Source of the DNA: Pagrus major
Lineage: Eukaryota > Chordata > Actinopteri > Spariformes > Sparidae
Reading direction: 5' to 3'
DNA length: 64,000 nucleotides
NCBI RefSeq assembly: GCF_040436345.1
Contig: NC_133223.1
Span: forward strand, 22,159,613 to 22,223,612
A model generated the notes under the pieces. It had not been told where the DNA came from. It saw nothing but the letters and a program-made list of their open reading frames with translations, and did not search any database. Shown here piece after piece: positions 14,470 to 27,800 of the stretch. A program made the translations under genes and the position numbers. How positions within the stretch are numbered: the stretch's first letter is position 1; each line of letters starts with the position of its first letter.

Positions 14470-16890
14470 TAAATGTCATCCCTCGTAAATGTCTTCAATC
14501 TGATATTAGTTCTGTCGTCCCGACCGTCCAGACTCTAGTTTTAGCGTGTTGGTCTGACATCTATTGCACGTCTGTCCATCTTGAGTCACTCCTCAGTCTT
14601 CCAGTGACGACTTTAAGACGAGATTTGCAAAAAATGCTAACAGATTTCCAGGTTTTAGGTCCACAAATTACACCGCTCTATGGAGCCCCTTATGACAAAT
14701 TTGTAAAATTAGACTATGTAAATATAATTTGAAATTAATTGCAACATAAATGTATGTTAACTAGCTTACTGCTCATCCCAGCAGCTTAGCTAACGTTAGC
14801 TAAGTTAATAACTAGCCAACCTTCACAAGATAAATAAGTGAAACGAAATGATAAAAATGTGGTGACAGGTCCTATTTAACTCCTTCTTGGTTATTAAAAG
14901 TAACCTCGCTTTATAGTCATTTAATTGTTGACCATAAACGAGACTTCTTGTTGTTAGCTTGTGGTATTAAAGTTAGCATACAATTATTAGCTCGACTAGC
15001 TAGTATTTCCCTCCACAGCGCCCTTCCTTTTAAAAAAAAAAACATTTTTTGCAGCTGTAATACAGTTTCTAGGATTCAAATGTATTGACAGATGTTACAC
15101 AAAATGTTAGTTTTGTTTTGTTTTTTCAGAAAAAGACCATCTTGAAGCTGCTGAAGATAAGCTAAAACGTAATTTAGATGACGCGGGTCCTGGCGGTGAA
15201 GCCAGGTGTGACTGACAGGTGTAAACTTATATATATATTTTTATCTCACTTACCTCTTGTAATCGTCCATTAATCCAAAAGTTTACGTGTGCTAGGATAT
15301 CTTTTGCCACTGCAGCGGTTAAAAACAGCCCTCAAAGCTGTGAAAAACACTGATAGCAGCCTGTCATTTTCAGAAAACCTGCTCCTTAACAGTCTTTATA
15401 CGACTACTTTCTCACAAAGAAATAGTCCCTCTGTCTCCATTAAATGGACGTTTTAATTGCATCGGATGTCGCTACAGCGCAGCCACAAAAATGCATCTGA
15501 TGATAATAAATTGTAGAGAACATGTTTGTGTTTGGACAGAGGGTGAGACAGTAACATGACAATATTGTTAGCCTACATTAGTGCTTTCAATGTCGGGTTG
15601 TTGATGTTCTTGACATGTGACAGCACCCTCTGGAGGGCAACTACTGTTGTTACAACCGTGCAGAAACACAATACAGCAAAGTCATTTGCTTCATAGTTGT
15701 GTCCATAATTACAATCATTTATTGGGTTCATTTGAAGGAATGTACCAACAGTTTAGCACCGATTTATTCTGTTAATTCCAGCTAAATTAAAAGCCGAACA
15801 GGGATGCTGTTCTGATGTTGACTGATGCTGGCTTCTGAAGAGCAATATGGCCCCCATGTGGCTACCGGAGGCTCATTCTGCCTGCCAGCTATCAGGATCA
15901 GACAGATGTGACTTGGCAGAGTTATGGTGGCCCTCCTGCAGGAGCGGCGAGACTGCTGGCTTCACTTTTCATGGAGAGATGAGGTCTCAGCATCTGAGCA
16001 AAGAAGCGACTGGCGATAGTGGAAGTGAAATGTTGAAGTATGCTGCTTTCCAAGAGGACATACATTTAATTTAACCAGGGAGGGAATCTTGTTTAAGAGA
16101 GAATGGAAATAAAGCTTTTGTCTCAGCAGACATCTGAGGGGATGGAAATGTAAATCTCAATTAACAGCCAAATCCTATTCACCACTACTAACCTGGAATC
16201 AGATAATTACCATCTGTGAGTTAATTTCATATGATCGAGTTTCTAATTCCAGGTCTCTCATATCTGGTGTGAAGCAACTGACACACATGCATGTTGGATG
16301 AGACGGATGACCTTGACTACCATCTGCCCATCAGGCCTCCTGGTAGCTGTGAAGGATATTCTAAGAGGAGGTTATGCATCTGGGATCAAAGTACAAGCTG
16401 TTGCACTGGGACTATGGCTCTAAAAAGCCGGTGACCTCCATAAATGTTAATCATCCAAACGACTGGAATGACCTCACATTAGTTTGTCCTTCCAGCATTA
16501 GCTTGTACCGATGGCATCTTAGTGAAGTACACTTGGCTGAGGCTGCAGACGTGTTTCACATGACGGTTATAAAAACGATAGAGCTTCTGATGGATGAGAT
16601 GCGTCACTTAATGTGACTATTTTTAGCATCGTTGCCCGTCTAAAGGCACATAAAATCATAATAGTGTGAACTGTTATGGTTTTAGATTTTCTGTGTCTTG
16701 ACCTGCGCTATTTCAAGCATGCTATAGTTCAGATATTTCCTTTTTCATTCTTACATTTTTGGAAACCTGATGTGTTGATTTATCATTCAATGTTTTTCCT
16801 TTTAGATTTGAAATGATCAAATGTCCTTTACTGTAAGCCACAGATGTTATCATCTGAATCAGCCATCATAAAACTTACCAGCTCACAAAG
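14470..16890. other. No gene seen
   Basis: AT-rich sequence between the candidate promoter and the kansl1l 3' end. It has a poly-A/T interrupted run near 15030-15050 and no frame with recognisable protein similarity on either strand. Confidence 0.6.
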
Positions 16891-16894
16891 TATG

Positions 16895-17403
16895 ACACCC
16901 ACCACGTGAGTGTGTTTATTAATGGAAATATTTACTAACAGTTGTTCTTTCTTCATAAAAAATATACAGCAAAATGAAAGCATCAACAAAACAAACAATC
17001 ACAACATCCAAAAGCACACATACATATTAATACAAAGAAAAGTTACATAAATATATATACGCACTTAAGTCTTCTATGGAGACTTTTTAAGACAACTGTG
17101 TAAATAAATAGCATGTGACAACTACAAACAGTATACAAACCTGAGACTACAGTGGGGCTGTGCTGGTACATATTTCTTTACATACAGCACCTCTTTTGTA
17201 TTAAAACCTGAAAGTGTACAAGAAGCTACAGTAGCCGGTTCAAACTATTGTGACACATATTACAATACTCACTAAATATATACTTTTGCTTCAAAGTATT
17301 AAGGAGTTAAAATTCAAATCACTGTAGTTATGGAGTGTATGAAGTATTCCAATTAAACTTCTCAGGGCGTATTTTCCCACCGTGGTCCCAGATGTGAAGA
17401 AAT
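16895..17403 (-). other. kansl1l: Candidate spliced 3' UTR exon of kansl1l
   Basis: On the minus strand a strong acceptor (TTCTTTCTTCTCCAG) precedes base 17403, and an AATAAA polyadenylation signal lies at 16915-16920. In between is AT-rich, untranslatable sequence of the kind seen in 3' UTRs. A good donor (AT|GTAAGT) sits only 26 bases beyond the kansl1l stop codon, at 18590-18585, so a 3' UTR intron from 18590 to 17404 is plausible. The alternative is an unspliced 3' UTR ending after the AATAAA at 18422-18427. Confidence 0.35.
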
Positions 17404-17739
17404 CTGGAGAAGAAAGAACACAATTATCAATTAATTTAACTGACACAACTTTCAAAAACACTCCCATGTTGCCTCTCCACATTTGATTGAGATCTGCTTA
17501 CTTCCTTAATTACCTAAATTACCTAAATTACCATACTCAGAATGGAGTGACTGAAGTAAGCCTTTGTTAATGACTACTGCATCAATCAATCAATTAAAAA
17601 AATGTACTGTGTGTCCCGAAAACTGGGAGCAGAAATCCATTACGCATCTGTACATCTTTTGTGTTCAGGATTACTTATTGGAAAGATGAATGAATGCACG
17701 GATATTTAAAGAAAAATCACCATTTTTCATGAAAACATC

Positions 17740-18060
17740 GGCCATTTTTTTCAATAGCTTCCAGGCCATTTGACCCAAAATCGGATGGATTCAGGTCACT
17801 GAGCGACTTCAATTATCTGCCTCTAACCTAACCCTAACCCTAGATCTATGTGATCAAAAAAGCGTCCATACAAATAGGTGCCAGCTGACTCCAAATGGCC
17901 CGAAACATGCTCCTGAACACTCCCTGGAGGAACAATGTTGGCCAATTTCCCCTCTGATCCATCCCATTCACTTTGCATAGGGACACGTTTTGGCGAATAT
18001 TTTCAATAGCTTCCAGGTTATTTGACCCACTGACTCAAAATCAACGCCAACATGTCTTCT
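17740..18060. repeat. Diverged internal repeat
   Basis: The phrase 'tttcaatagcttccagg' followed by 'atttgaccca' occurs at about 17750 and again at about 18000, separated by 250 bases that contain a short 'ctaaccctaaccctag' run. It appears to be a decayed dispersed element with an internal duplication. Confidence 0.5.
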
Positions 18061-18465
18061 TAAACTGTTTGAATGAGACACACCTGTTTTTATTCGATTT
18101 TGCTGGAATTTCTATTTTTCATGAATATTTTAAATATATCATCTGAAGGAACACATGACCAAATGACTAAATTTGCTCACTGTCTTGTTAATAAATGCTT
18201 TGTAACTGACTTGTTAAATTACTTTTAAAAGACAAAATACATTCGTTTACTACGAATTTGCCAAATGAATCAACACATTCAGAATTTGAAGAAAATCTGC
18301 AAAAAGCACAAACAATCTTGTGCTCAGTGTTGCCAGATTAGAAAGATTTCATCCCAATTGTGCAGTTTTGGCCTGTCCCTTTAGTTTTTCTTCACTTTTA
18401 AAGCAGAGATGGAAATAATTTTATTGTACGTAGTAGCCTCCTGTTTTCTAGCACATCTGTGAACA

Positions 18466-18525
18466 GTGATGGAATGTAACTAAGTACATTTAATCAAGTA
18501 CTGTACTTAAGTACGATTTTGAAGC
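18466..18525. repeat. Teleost 'aagtac' repeat fragment
   Basis: The run 'taactaagtac...tcaagtactgtacttaagtac' matches the terminal palindromic style of a repeat common in fish genomes. A longer, related stretch lies at 61940-62160. Confidence 0.5.
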
Positions 18526-18616
18526 ATTTCCCTTTTTTCATTCCATGAAATGACTATTAAACAGGAAGTTAACTGTATCTCCAAACTTACATGTAAAAAA
18601 GTAAGGCACTGCTCTC

Positions 18617-18838
18617 TCAGCTGCCATCGGGTGTTCTGCTCTTGATTTGTCCGCCAGAGGGCAGTGTAGTACCAGAGGACCGAGCTGGGGAGAGATGGGA
18701 GTTGGAGTTCTTTGACGTGGTGGAGGCACGACTGCACTCCGACCACCCTGATGAGACTTTTTCTTGGTTATTAGAGAGCAGGGCCTCTTCTTCATGCTCG
18801 TCCAGAGGAAACACTCGTGGCTCCCAGGGTGTTTGAGG
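18617..18838 (-). CDS. kansl1l: kansl1l terminal coding exon (residues 883-955)
   Basis: It opens [12 protein letters not shown], matching the 'PWERRTFPL' motif near the C-terminus of KANSL1 proteins, and ends at TGA 18619-18617. The acceptor is CCTCCGGCAG. Confidence 0.92.
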   Translation of the reverse strand, partial: PQTPWEPRVFPLDEHEEEALLSNNQEKVSSGWSECSRASTTSKNSNSHLSPARSSGTTLPSGGQIKSRTPDGS

Positions 18839-21800
18839 CTGCCGGAGGACAGAGGGGATGTAATGTAACTGAGTGGATCTATTAGTTCTATATTGTAGAA
18901 ATCACTTTCTATGGACACAAGGATGAGAATGTAACATATTTATCAATGAATCAATATTTAATGAGGCTTAAAGTTGATTAAAAATAAATCACCTTCAAAC
19001 AGAATGTGCAGCACATTCAATTGTGAAATAAGCACAAAAACCTGATAATTGTTCTTCCCATATCAGTACCTTCTTTGCATTTAGACTTTGTATCATAGGT
19101 GTGCATAATTCTAATGCCTGTTGTGGTTAAATCGGGTTTTGTATGGTTGTTGAAGTGCTGAGTGAAGTAGGGGATATTTGTGGTGTGGAAAAGGTTGATT
19201 AGGACAGTCTGGTTTAGTGGCAACTCATTCCTTCTCCAATCAAAGCAAAGTGGTCCAGAGCAATCATGCAACTGCAGCAAAGTGGAGACAAGTATCTGTG
19301 GAGGCTCTCAAGGAGCCATCTCCGCTTTATAACTCACACAATATGACTGGGAAAGAGTGCTGATTAGTCTGCAACCCAATTTCACCACTCTATACTCCTC
19401 TTCTCTTTTCTGAAGCACAAATACCACAGCCTTATCTTTAGCTGGAATGTTAAGGAAAATATCCTTCTGAAAAATTACCATTTATAGGCAGTATACTTCT
19501 CAATCTGCTCTTTCAGTGACTAAGGAAAGAAAAAACATTTTTCCTTGTTTTTCTTAGTCTTTCAGTGAACTTATTTTACCTCTCCGGCCAAGGAGGTTAT
19601 ATTTTCACCAGTGTCAGCAGAATTACACAAAAAAAACTGAATGGATTTCTGTGAAACTGCACATGAAACTGAATAATGCATGGATCTTGATGAAACAACT
19701 TGTATATTTATGTGGCGGGGTGGCGAGTGAGTACAATACGATACAGATCCAAATAAAAATACTCCGACCATTTGCTGGATTCAAATTATACTCCTGAGCT
19801 TGTGGATACTACATTGGAAGTCGTGTACATGATCTGCATGGATTTCAAGTAGTTCAGTCATGACAACACTGCCACTGGGCAACGGCGTTTACATGACACA
19901 GAGGCTAATAATTTAGCAAGCTAACGAGCACGTAACATAATACAGGAAATGCAAAGGAATAAAAAAAGGTGAGGCCATTGGGAATATCAATATTTTACCT
20001 GGATATTTTCCAAAATTAGAAAGGAAAACTATACGGCAGCAAACACAAGCCGTGAAAACAGAGCGTATACAAAATTTCAACGTCTGAGGAAGTGAATACC
20101 TTGTTCACATGTACTCCGTGAACATGATAAATACGGCCGCATTTGAAAGCAGCAATATACTAATTATTGTTTGATATTAATGGTGGTGATCCAAGAGGAT
20201 AAAAAGGCCTTCGCTTCAGTGCAAAACCCATTTCACAAGCCACCAGTTGGCATCAGCGTGAAAACACTGACCAAAGTAAGCAAGTCAGCAAAACTGTCAA
20301 TTTAAAGGATTCTCATACAATTAGAGAAATTAACTCAACATCACTGGAGACTTCACAGACTGCCTGTAATGTGTTATCATGTTTGCCGTTGGTTAATACT
20401 TTATACTCCTTTAAATTATGTGCATACAGACACCATGTGACATTTGCCCATGATGTTGGAGACAGTTATAATATTCTATAACATTATACCCAGTGTAAAA
20501 ATGCACTGTGTCACTCAGCGACGTTCCCTCCTCTGGCACATGGATCATCCCACTCTGATATTCAGAGTCTGTATGGGAGATTCGGCTTTTCAGCTGTGGT
20601 GCTTTTGATCTTACCAGCCACTCCTCCGAGCTTTGCTGTTCATCAGTATCCAGCTGAGCACAACTCAACAATTCCACAGAGCTCTCCTCTCCTGATGTGC
20701 ACATCCCGCCCCCACTGCCTGACAACCTGCTGCCAGATCTGGAGAGAAAAAACAAACACACCCCATGAAACTTCACAGGGACATAACTCAACACTCCACT
20801 TTCACACCAAGATTGGGATTTAATACAGTTGTCAAATGCATCTCTTTGTTAACATATTCTGATGAATGCAGGAAATATGACAAACAGGGCCTGACATTTC
20901 GGAAACTTAAGAATATATTCTTCCCAATCTGATGTCTGTAGTTCACCTTGAATTTTGGTGAGGCTGTGTGTGTATTTTTGTATGTCTTGTGTGTCTTTCC
21001 ACCTTTTAGGACGCCTGCAGCATTTTCTCTTCCCCCAGGATCCCCAGCGCATTTTCTCACTCTGTTCTAGGGCCAGGTGTCTCCGGGCAAAGACTTCATC
21101 GGTAAGATCCTCCACCTGAAAAACAGGCACGCACACACACATAAAGATGATATTTTCTTCACAGATGACAATGAGAAGCTCATGTCCGAAAGTATGAGAC
21201 ACTACCTGCCCCTCCTCACTGTCCTCCACCTTCTCTGCCTCCCTGTTGATCAGAGGTGAGGTGTCAACCAGCCGCCACCTGCAAAGAAAGACACTTTTTT
21301 GGATGACAGACAATAACAGTGGACAGTATGCACAGTTTCTTTCAGTTTCATTTTTCTTTTATTCTTTTTGTTACAGTCATGTTATAATTCAGACATGCAT
21401 TTAACACTCTTGCAGGACAAAATAAATCTAGCATAAATCCTTAAATTATCAATGGATCGACAAAATCAAAACTGGTCGCACTAACTTTGTAGCTCGTCTT
21501 CAATTTACTCTGGTTGCACCAGAGACAGAATTAAAGTACTTTTAAGTAGAGTGATAAATTAAAACTAACAGCCATTTTCATGCCCTGTTAGTCCATTAGT
21601 TTAATTAGAAACTCTATCAGGGCAACACACTGTACAAAACCAGGACCTTGAGGCTTTACACAACTCCTTCAGAGTCAGTTCTGTTCCATACCTGGGCGTC
21701 AGGATGTCTTTGTACTGCAGCTTTTCCACTTTAGCTGCTGTCATGGGGATGACAATGTTGTCAATGTTGTACTCGCTCACTCCCTGGCGTTTGCGCACAA

Positions 21801-24800
21801 ACCCCTAAAAGGAAATGTGGGGCAAGTTAAACTGGGAGCAACATGACAGCTAACATCAATTACTCAGAAGTGTTCACACATTCAGAGTCGTTTTGTATCA
21901 CAGAGGTTTTCTAAACTGGGGACAGACCAGCTTGTGACATTTAACTCGTATGCATGTCAAGAGATCCTTTCGAATTTATGTTGTAGGAGTGTATTTAATT
22001 TGAAATATCACTTCACTCTCGCTAAAAAATTCTGTATTCTAGGGCTGAACTCGGCATATCTGGAATTGGGTTTTTTTTTTCGGACCTTGAGAGTCCTTGA
22101 GGCTGATGAAATGTTTGAAAAGTAAGCAAACTGTATTTCTTACATCACTAAAAGACTGATGAGAGGTTAAGACACAGTTTTCATGGTAGAGGTTTGAATG
22201 AGGGTAAGGTTAGGTAAGTACATTTACTCAAGACTTGCTGAAGTACTACTGGTATGGGTGCTATTTACATAACTAAGAGTTTGGGTTTTACACAAGGCAT
22301 CACAAGTACATTGTTCGTAAGTTCAAAACTGTGTGTGTGTGTTACCTGTGAGGCCCGCTTGCTTGTAATCTGTGTGTAGCTGTCCTCAAGCACTTCATCT
22401 GAACTGTCCTCTGTGTCACAGAGCTGGTACAGAACATCTTCTTCCTCTGAGTATAAACACACACACATTCCCATACGTTTCATCGGGGTCTGATTTCCAA
22501 TCAGCAGTTTATTTTTCATAAATTAAATATAAATTTAAGATGGCTCTGCTACTCAGATTTACAAAAGATAAACCTGGAACACACACTTTCTTAGACACAC
22601 CTTCTATCAGCCTGTGGATGCGTCTTCTCTTCCTTTTCCTCTGATTGGCTCTCCTGTGTCGAGCCTGAGCAGAGCCTGCCATCCCGATTGGTGACAGAAC
22701 CATAACTCTGCTTTTATGATGCCTCGCACGCTGCTTGTATTTATGACCTATAATAAAACACACACACAAGCTAAATTAACACACCACAGGAATTTCCTTT
22801 TAATCCCAATCTGCCCTTCAGTTCCTGTAGGATTTTACGCTTTGGTTAAAGTGTACAAAAGCCAATCCTGAACCATTAGACCTGCTATTCTGGCGGGTGA
22901 CTGCCTCTCAGCTTCCTGCTCCTGGTTCACCAGCTTTATTTTCATTTTGGGATACACCTTTTATGCCAGTACATAATTTGTGTTGCAGTGAGTTTGCGCT
23001 TTATTCTCACACTGGAAAAAAAAAGCTCATGACAACATTAGTCATTATTCTCCATGTCATTTGCCCATATTGTCCATTTCCTGCTTGCTATCACTGTTTA
23101 TGTAATCTCACTCTATTTAAACTATGATAAGCTGTGATAAGAATTAGTTTCCATGTACCAGACTATTATTTTAGGTGACGTCTACTTGACAGACTGTCTT
23201 CCTCTGCTGCTATTGACAAAAGGAGATTAAGATCATTCAAGCTGACAGGAGATCGACAGAGGGGTGGGTGAGTGACGTCTTCATCATTTTCCAATCTGCC
23301 TCCTTTGTGTCTCTTCCTGTACTCTCTCACTACATCGCTTCTTGTCTCTTTTATCCCCTCACTGGTTTGTTTAACACAGTGTGTAGTCCCTCGATAAAAA
23401 GGAAAAACTTCTATAATCAACCAGTCATAGATTGTTTTGGCTCATCAGTCTACATTGTGGACATTCATGCGAGTAAGAGCCACTTAAAGCCCTGAAACAG
23501 GAGCTTCCAGATGTATGATCATTCATTAGATTCAGGCTAATATGCCACGACATGTATTGGCATCGGTGAGATCCCAGATGATTTCATCTCCATCTACTGC
23601 TCAGCTGGAAGCTTTATACAGACCCAGTGGGGTATCTGAGGAATCACTTATCATGGCGGACAGGGACATAACAATCAGACACAGCGGTCGACTCTGAAGC
23701 AGCCATTTTATTTTTATATTCACAGTGGTTGTGTTTCCTTTTACTGAATGCATTCAACCAGGAGAATTGTCTAAACACAATGAATTGTCAGTTAATTATA
23801 ATTATTCATACATTATTATTTAGAACAATGTCAACTATAGAAGGCTTTATAAAGATACAATGTGTAACATCTCTGCATCAAAATGTCTAGCAAGGATTAC
23901 TGAATTGTGTATTTAAATCTTCCTAAAAAATTACAACAATGTCAAAACAAAAAAATCCTGTACTCTTTTTAAGTAACACTGCATTTCATTGGTCGCCTGG
24001 CGCTTCCAGTAGAACTGGTCATCTGTCTCATCCGTTCACTATGACATCCACTCTGCTCATAGGCATCAATTAAGCATATTGCTCAGTAAGGCAGTACAAA
24101 GCACCGCAAATGTGCTAAGCTGTGGCAACGTGAAATGTTACTTAGCGAAGTACACGTAAAGCGAAAGAGAGCAATGTGCTGTAAGAGATGAGAGCACCAG
24201 AGAACATAACAGGGTATGTAATCAATACTAAAGGGCAGGATCTTACTGTTATGCAGCGGTGTGGAGCTGCGTCTGTTGTAGCATGCTGCACTGGATGGTT
24301 GGACATTGATAACCAAAGGCTTCAGGGACCATTCTTCTCTGGCACGGGCCGTCTTTAAGTGATGTGACAGAGGAGTGTCTGGAAGAAGATGACGACACAA
24401 TTTTAAGCTTGTGGTCAAACGAAACACAAGATTTTCTACAGCAATCTACAATATTCATCAGCACAAGCATGCAATCACACATCGGCAGTGTAAAAGCACC
24501 CACATCTGTTGTTTTTCTATGCAAGCTGTCCCACTGACAGCAGCAAAACAGCAACAGGGTACTCCACTGTTCTAATTCCCAGTTGCCAGTTTCAAACAGA
24601 AATTCAGCAGTTTTCATTGGGAGAAAAGAAGGAGCGAGAAAGAGGTAATGAAGGAACGAGGGACTGAAATTATTGTAATGATGCCTACAATCCACCTTTT
24701 ATATCAATAATACAGTACATGATTTGTGTTGTTGTGCCTGTGCTCTCTATTCTTACAATGGACAACCAGCTAATGACACCATTAGTCATTATTCTCCATC

Positions 24801-27800
24801 TCCTGCTTGCTTTCACTGTTATGTAATCCATCTCTATTTAAGCTATGATAAGGTTTGATAAGAGTTAGTTTCCATGTACCAGACTGTTATTTTAGGTGAC
24901 ATTTACTTGACAGACTGTCTTCTTTTTCTGCTATTGACAAAAGGAGATTAAGATCATTCAAGCTGACAGGAGATCGACAGAGAGGTGGGTGAGTGACGTC
25001 TTCATCAGTTTCCAATCTGCCTTCTTTGTGTCTCCTCATGTACTCTCTCTTCTATCGCTCTCACTTGTGCTTTTTTTATTACCTCATTGTTGTATTTGAA
25101 GGATAACACTGCTCCTCTGGTGTTTGTCCTCCCTCTCGCTCCTCTTCAAAATATTTTCACATCTAACATAGTTTTGGTGAGTTTTATTTTGTTTGAATAA
25201 AGTGTGTTTTACAATGATAAAATAACTCCAAATGGAGTCTGGTGGAATTTGCAACTGACTTTTACTGGTTTTAACAAAAATATCTTAGACTTTAAAGCTG
25301 CACTATGCAGTTTTGGAGAAGAAATTTTAATCAGAAGAGAAACTTCACTGACTGATTTTTTTTTTATGCCTAAACAAACTAAATAAACTCTTTTTGTTTT
25401 CATGACTGAATAAACTGAATAAACAAATTGACCTTAAAGGATAACACAATTTCATGCTGTTTTACTTTGCCTATATTTGGCGGACCCTGTCACCTTTCTA
25501 GCTTCAAACAGTGTTCAGGGGACCTTATTTTCCTCTGAGAACAGCTTGTTTATTCACTTATGAAAAAATAAATATTTTGTATAGTAGTTTGTATTATTAT
25601 CTTTATTATTTATTATTATTCCCATTAATATTGTAAATATTAAAATTGTGAGTTTGAATTTCTTCTCCAAAACTACATAGTGCCCCTTTAAAAGCCTAAT
25701 TTATGAGAAAGTTGATATTTGAGTATCATTCCCAACTCGTCAAATATCCACACTTTGGGATTGAGGGTCGGGTCGGCCGCCATTCCCAAGGCATTAGTAA
25801 TTGACAAGTTGGGAACCGTTACAAAGTGGCCCTTCAACAAAAAAGTCTATCTAAGAAGGGATCCTTTCCATAATGTTGCCAGACAATCTGAGGCTGTCAG
25901 TAGCAAAAACAAGCACTTCAAGTGGACACACTTTGATGGTGCACAATTGCCTGCAGATATGACATTACAGCAGCTGCCACCTGCGGCGGTCTCGCTCAGT
26001 AATGGACCAATTTCAAGTACTGTTTTCCCCATTAATCACTTAGACATAAAATCATGGAAAAACAGGGTCCAAGTTGAAAAATACCTAAGTTACCCATTAA
26101 CACAACAGACCGAGCAGGGTATCTGACATAGTGTGGCACATCCAGTCAGTATGCTACAGACATCAACTGGCAAATGACCCAGCATGGGCGGTGTGAGTTG
26201 CACCTCAGAAAAGGTCTACCATGTCAAATATGAGGCCAAGAACTGTACCTTTCAGAAAACAGTGGATGAAACAACATCACGAAAAAAACTTTGCTCTGTG
26301 TTGTCAAGTTTATGTTACTATCTCAAAGTTTCTCCTACCAAATGAAAGAGACAACAAAGGGTGAGGTGAAGAGCCTGGGGTTCTGGAGGACAGGGCTCTA
26401 CTGGAGCTGGAGCTGCAGTCAGGATCAGAGCACAGGACTACAGGATCACAAGATGACCAACATGAACAGGAGGACGATGAAAGAGAAGAGGAGAGAGTAG
26501 ACATGGACGTCCCAGAGTCCTGAAGATCAAGAGAGAGAGAGAGAGTTATTTTGCACATGATGCCAAATGGTCGATAGAGAATATTGAACTACAGCATTAA
26601 CTCAGCTTCCTTGTGGTTTTTTGTTAAAGTATGAGTCATAACGTTTGAAGGGAGCTGCTCTCTGCTTAAGCACACTGATTAAAATCATTAAGTTGTTAAA
26701 GGGCTTTCTTAGTCATCTGCCAACATCACAATGGCGACTGCTCGGTGCTGCTTCTTATTATAATAGCCACAGTTACTCTTGGCTTTTTGCTAGAACAGTA
26801 GTGTTCAGCAAAATGTTGAAACTTTAATGGTATGTCAAACATGAGAAGTGAAGCTTATATCAGGTTTATATATTTGTATATAAGCTACTAAGAGGTAAGA
26901 TCTACTTTAGATCTACATTTTAAGAAGTGGGGCTCACAAGTTGTGTTTTTATCAAAGGTACCAATGATTTATATTCAGTTATGTAGCATTGATCCAAAGT
27001 GCTCGCTGACCATCTCAGTGACAATGATTAATATTTGTTGTCAAATATTAAATTAATCGCCACTATTTTAAACAATCAATTTATCATTTTTTTCTGGGAA
27101 AAAATTCCAGCTTCTTTCTTCTTTGTGACAGTAAACTGAATATATTTGGGTTGTGGACAACACAGGAGATTTGAGGGCATCGTCTTAGTTTTGGGAAACA
27201 CTGATTAACATTTTTCACCATTTTCTGATATTTTATAGACCAAACAACTAATCAATTGATAGAGGAAAATGTAACATTAGCGCTTGATAAGTCAACCTGT
27301 CACGGCTTGTTGAATCGAGATTAAAATATGCAATATTAAGACTGCATTTCTGATTCAGTATTACACTCTCCATTTAGCTTTGTTTTGTTCTCTAACAATA
27401 GCTGAGAAAAATAAGTGTCTCTTTAGCAGTTAAATGCCGTCATGGTCCTGCCATTTTGGGTTTATTGTGTGTGTGTTTTATATGTGTGTTCTGGTTTTGT
27501 GTTGTCTTTGGCCCTTTTCCAGTGTCCTGTTTTCCCTACTGTTTTCTTGTGGTCCTCACCAGTCTGCTTTCCCTCATTAGCCTCTCCCTCCTCCCAGTGA
27601 TTTTCAGCTTTTCCAGCCCGTCAGCCACTTCCCTATTTCTAGTGTTGTCCCTGTTTCTAGTGTTTTTCCATTCACCTGTGTTTCTCTGCCTCACTCCTCC
27701 TGCACCTCATCCCCTCGTTAGTTTTGTTTGTATTTAGGCCTGTGTTCTCCCTGCTGTCTTTGTCAGTTCATCCTGTGTGATTCACCTGTTTTATTAATTT

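Noticed and set aside
14032..14472. 146-codon plus-strand frame over the CpG-richer patch
   Set aside because: No family similarity, and it crosses a poly-T run. The splice-like signals here favour the other strand and non-coding exons.
17820..17842. Telomere-like 'ctaaccctaaccctag'
   Set aside because: Only about two and a half units within a decayed dispersed repeat; not an interstitial telomere array.
27456..27737. 93-codon plus-strand frame rich in Phe, Cys, Ser and Leu
   Set aside because: It is the translation of a long pyrimidine-rich repeat and has no domain character.
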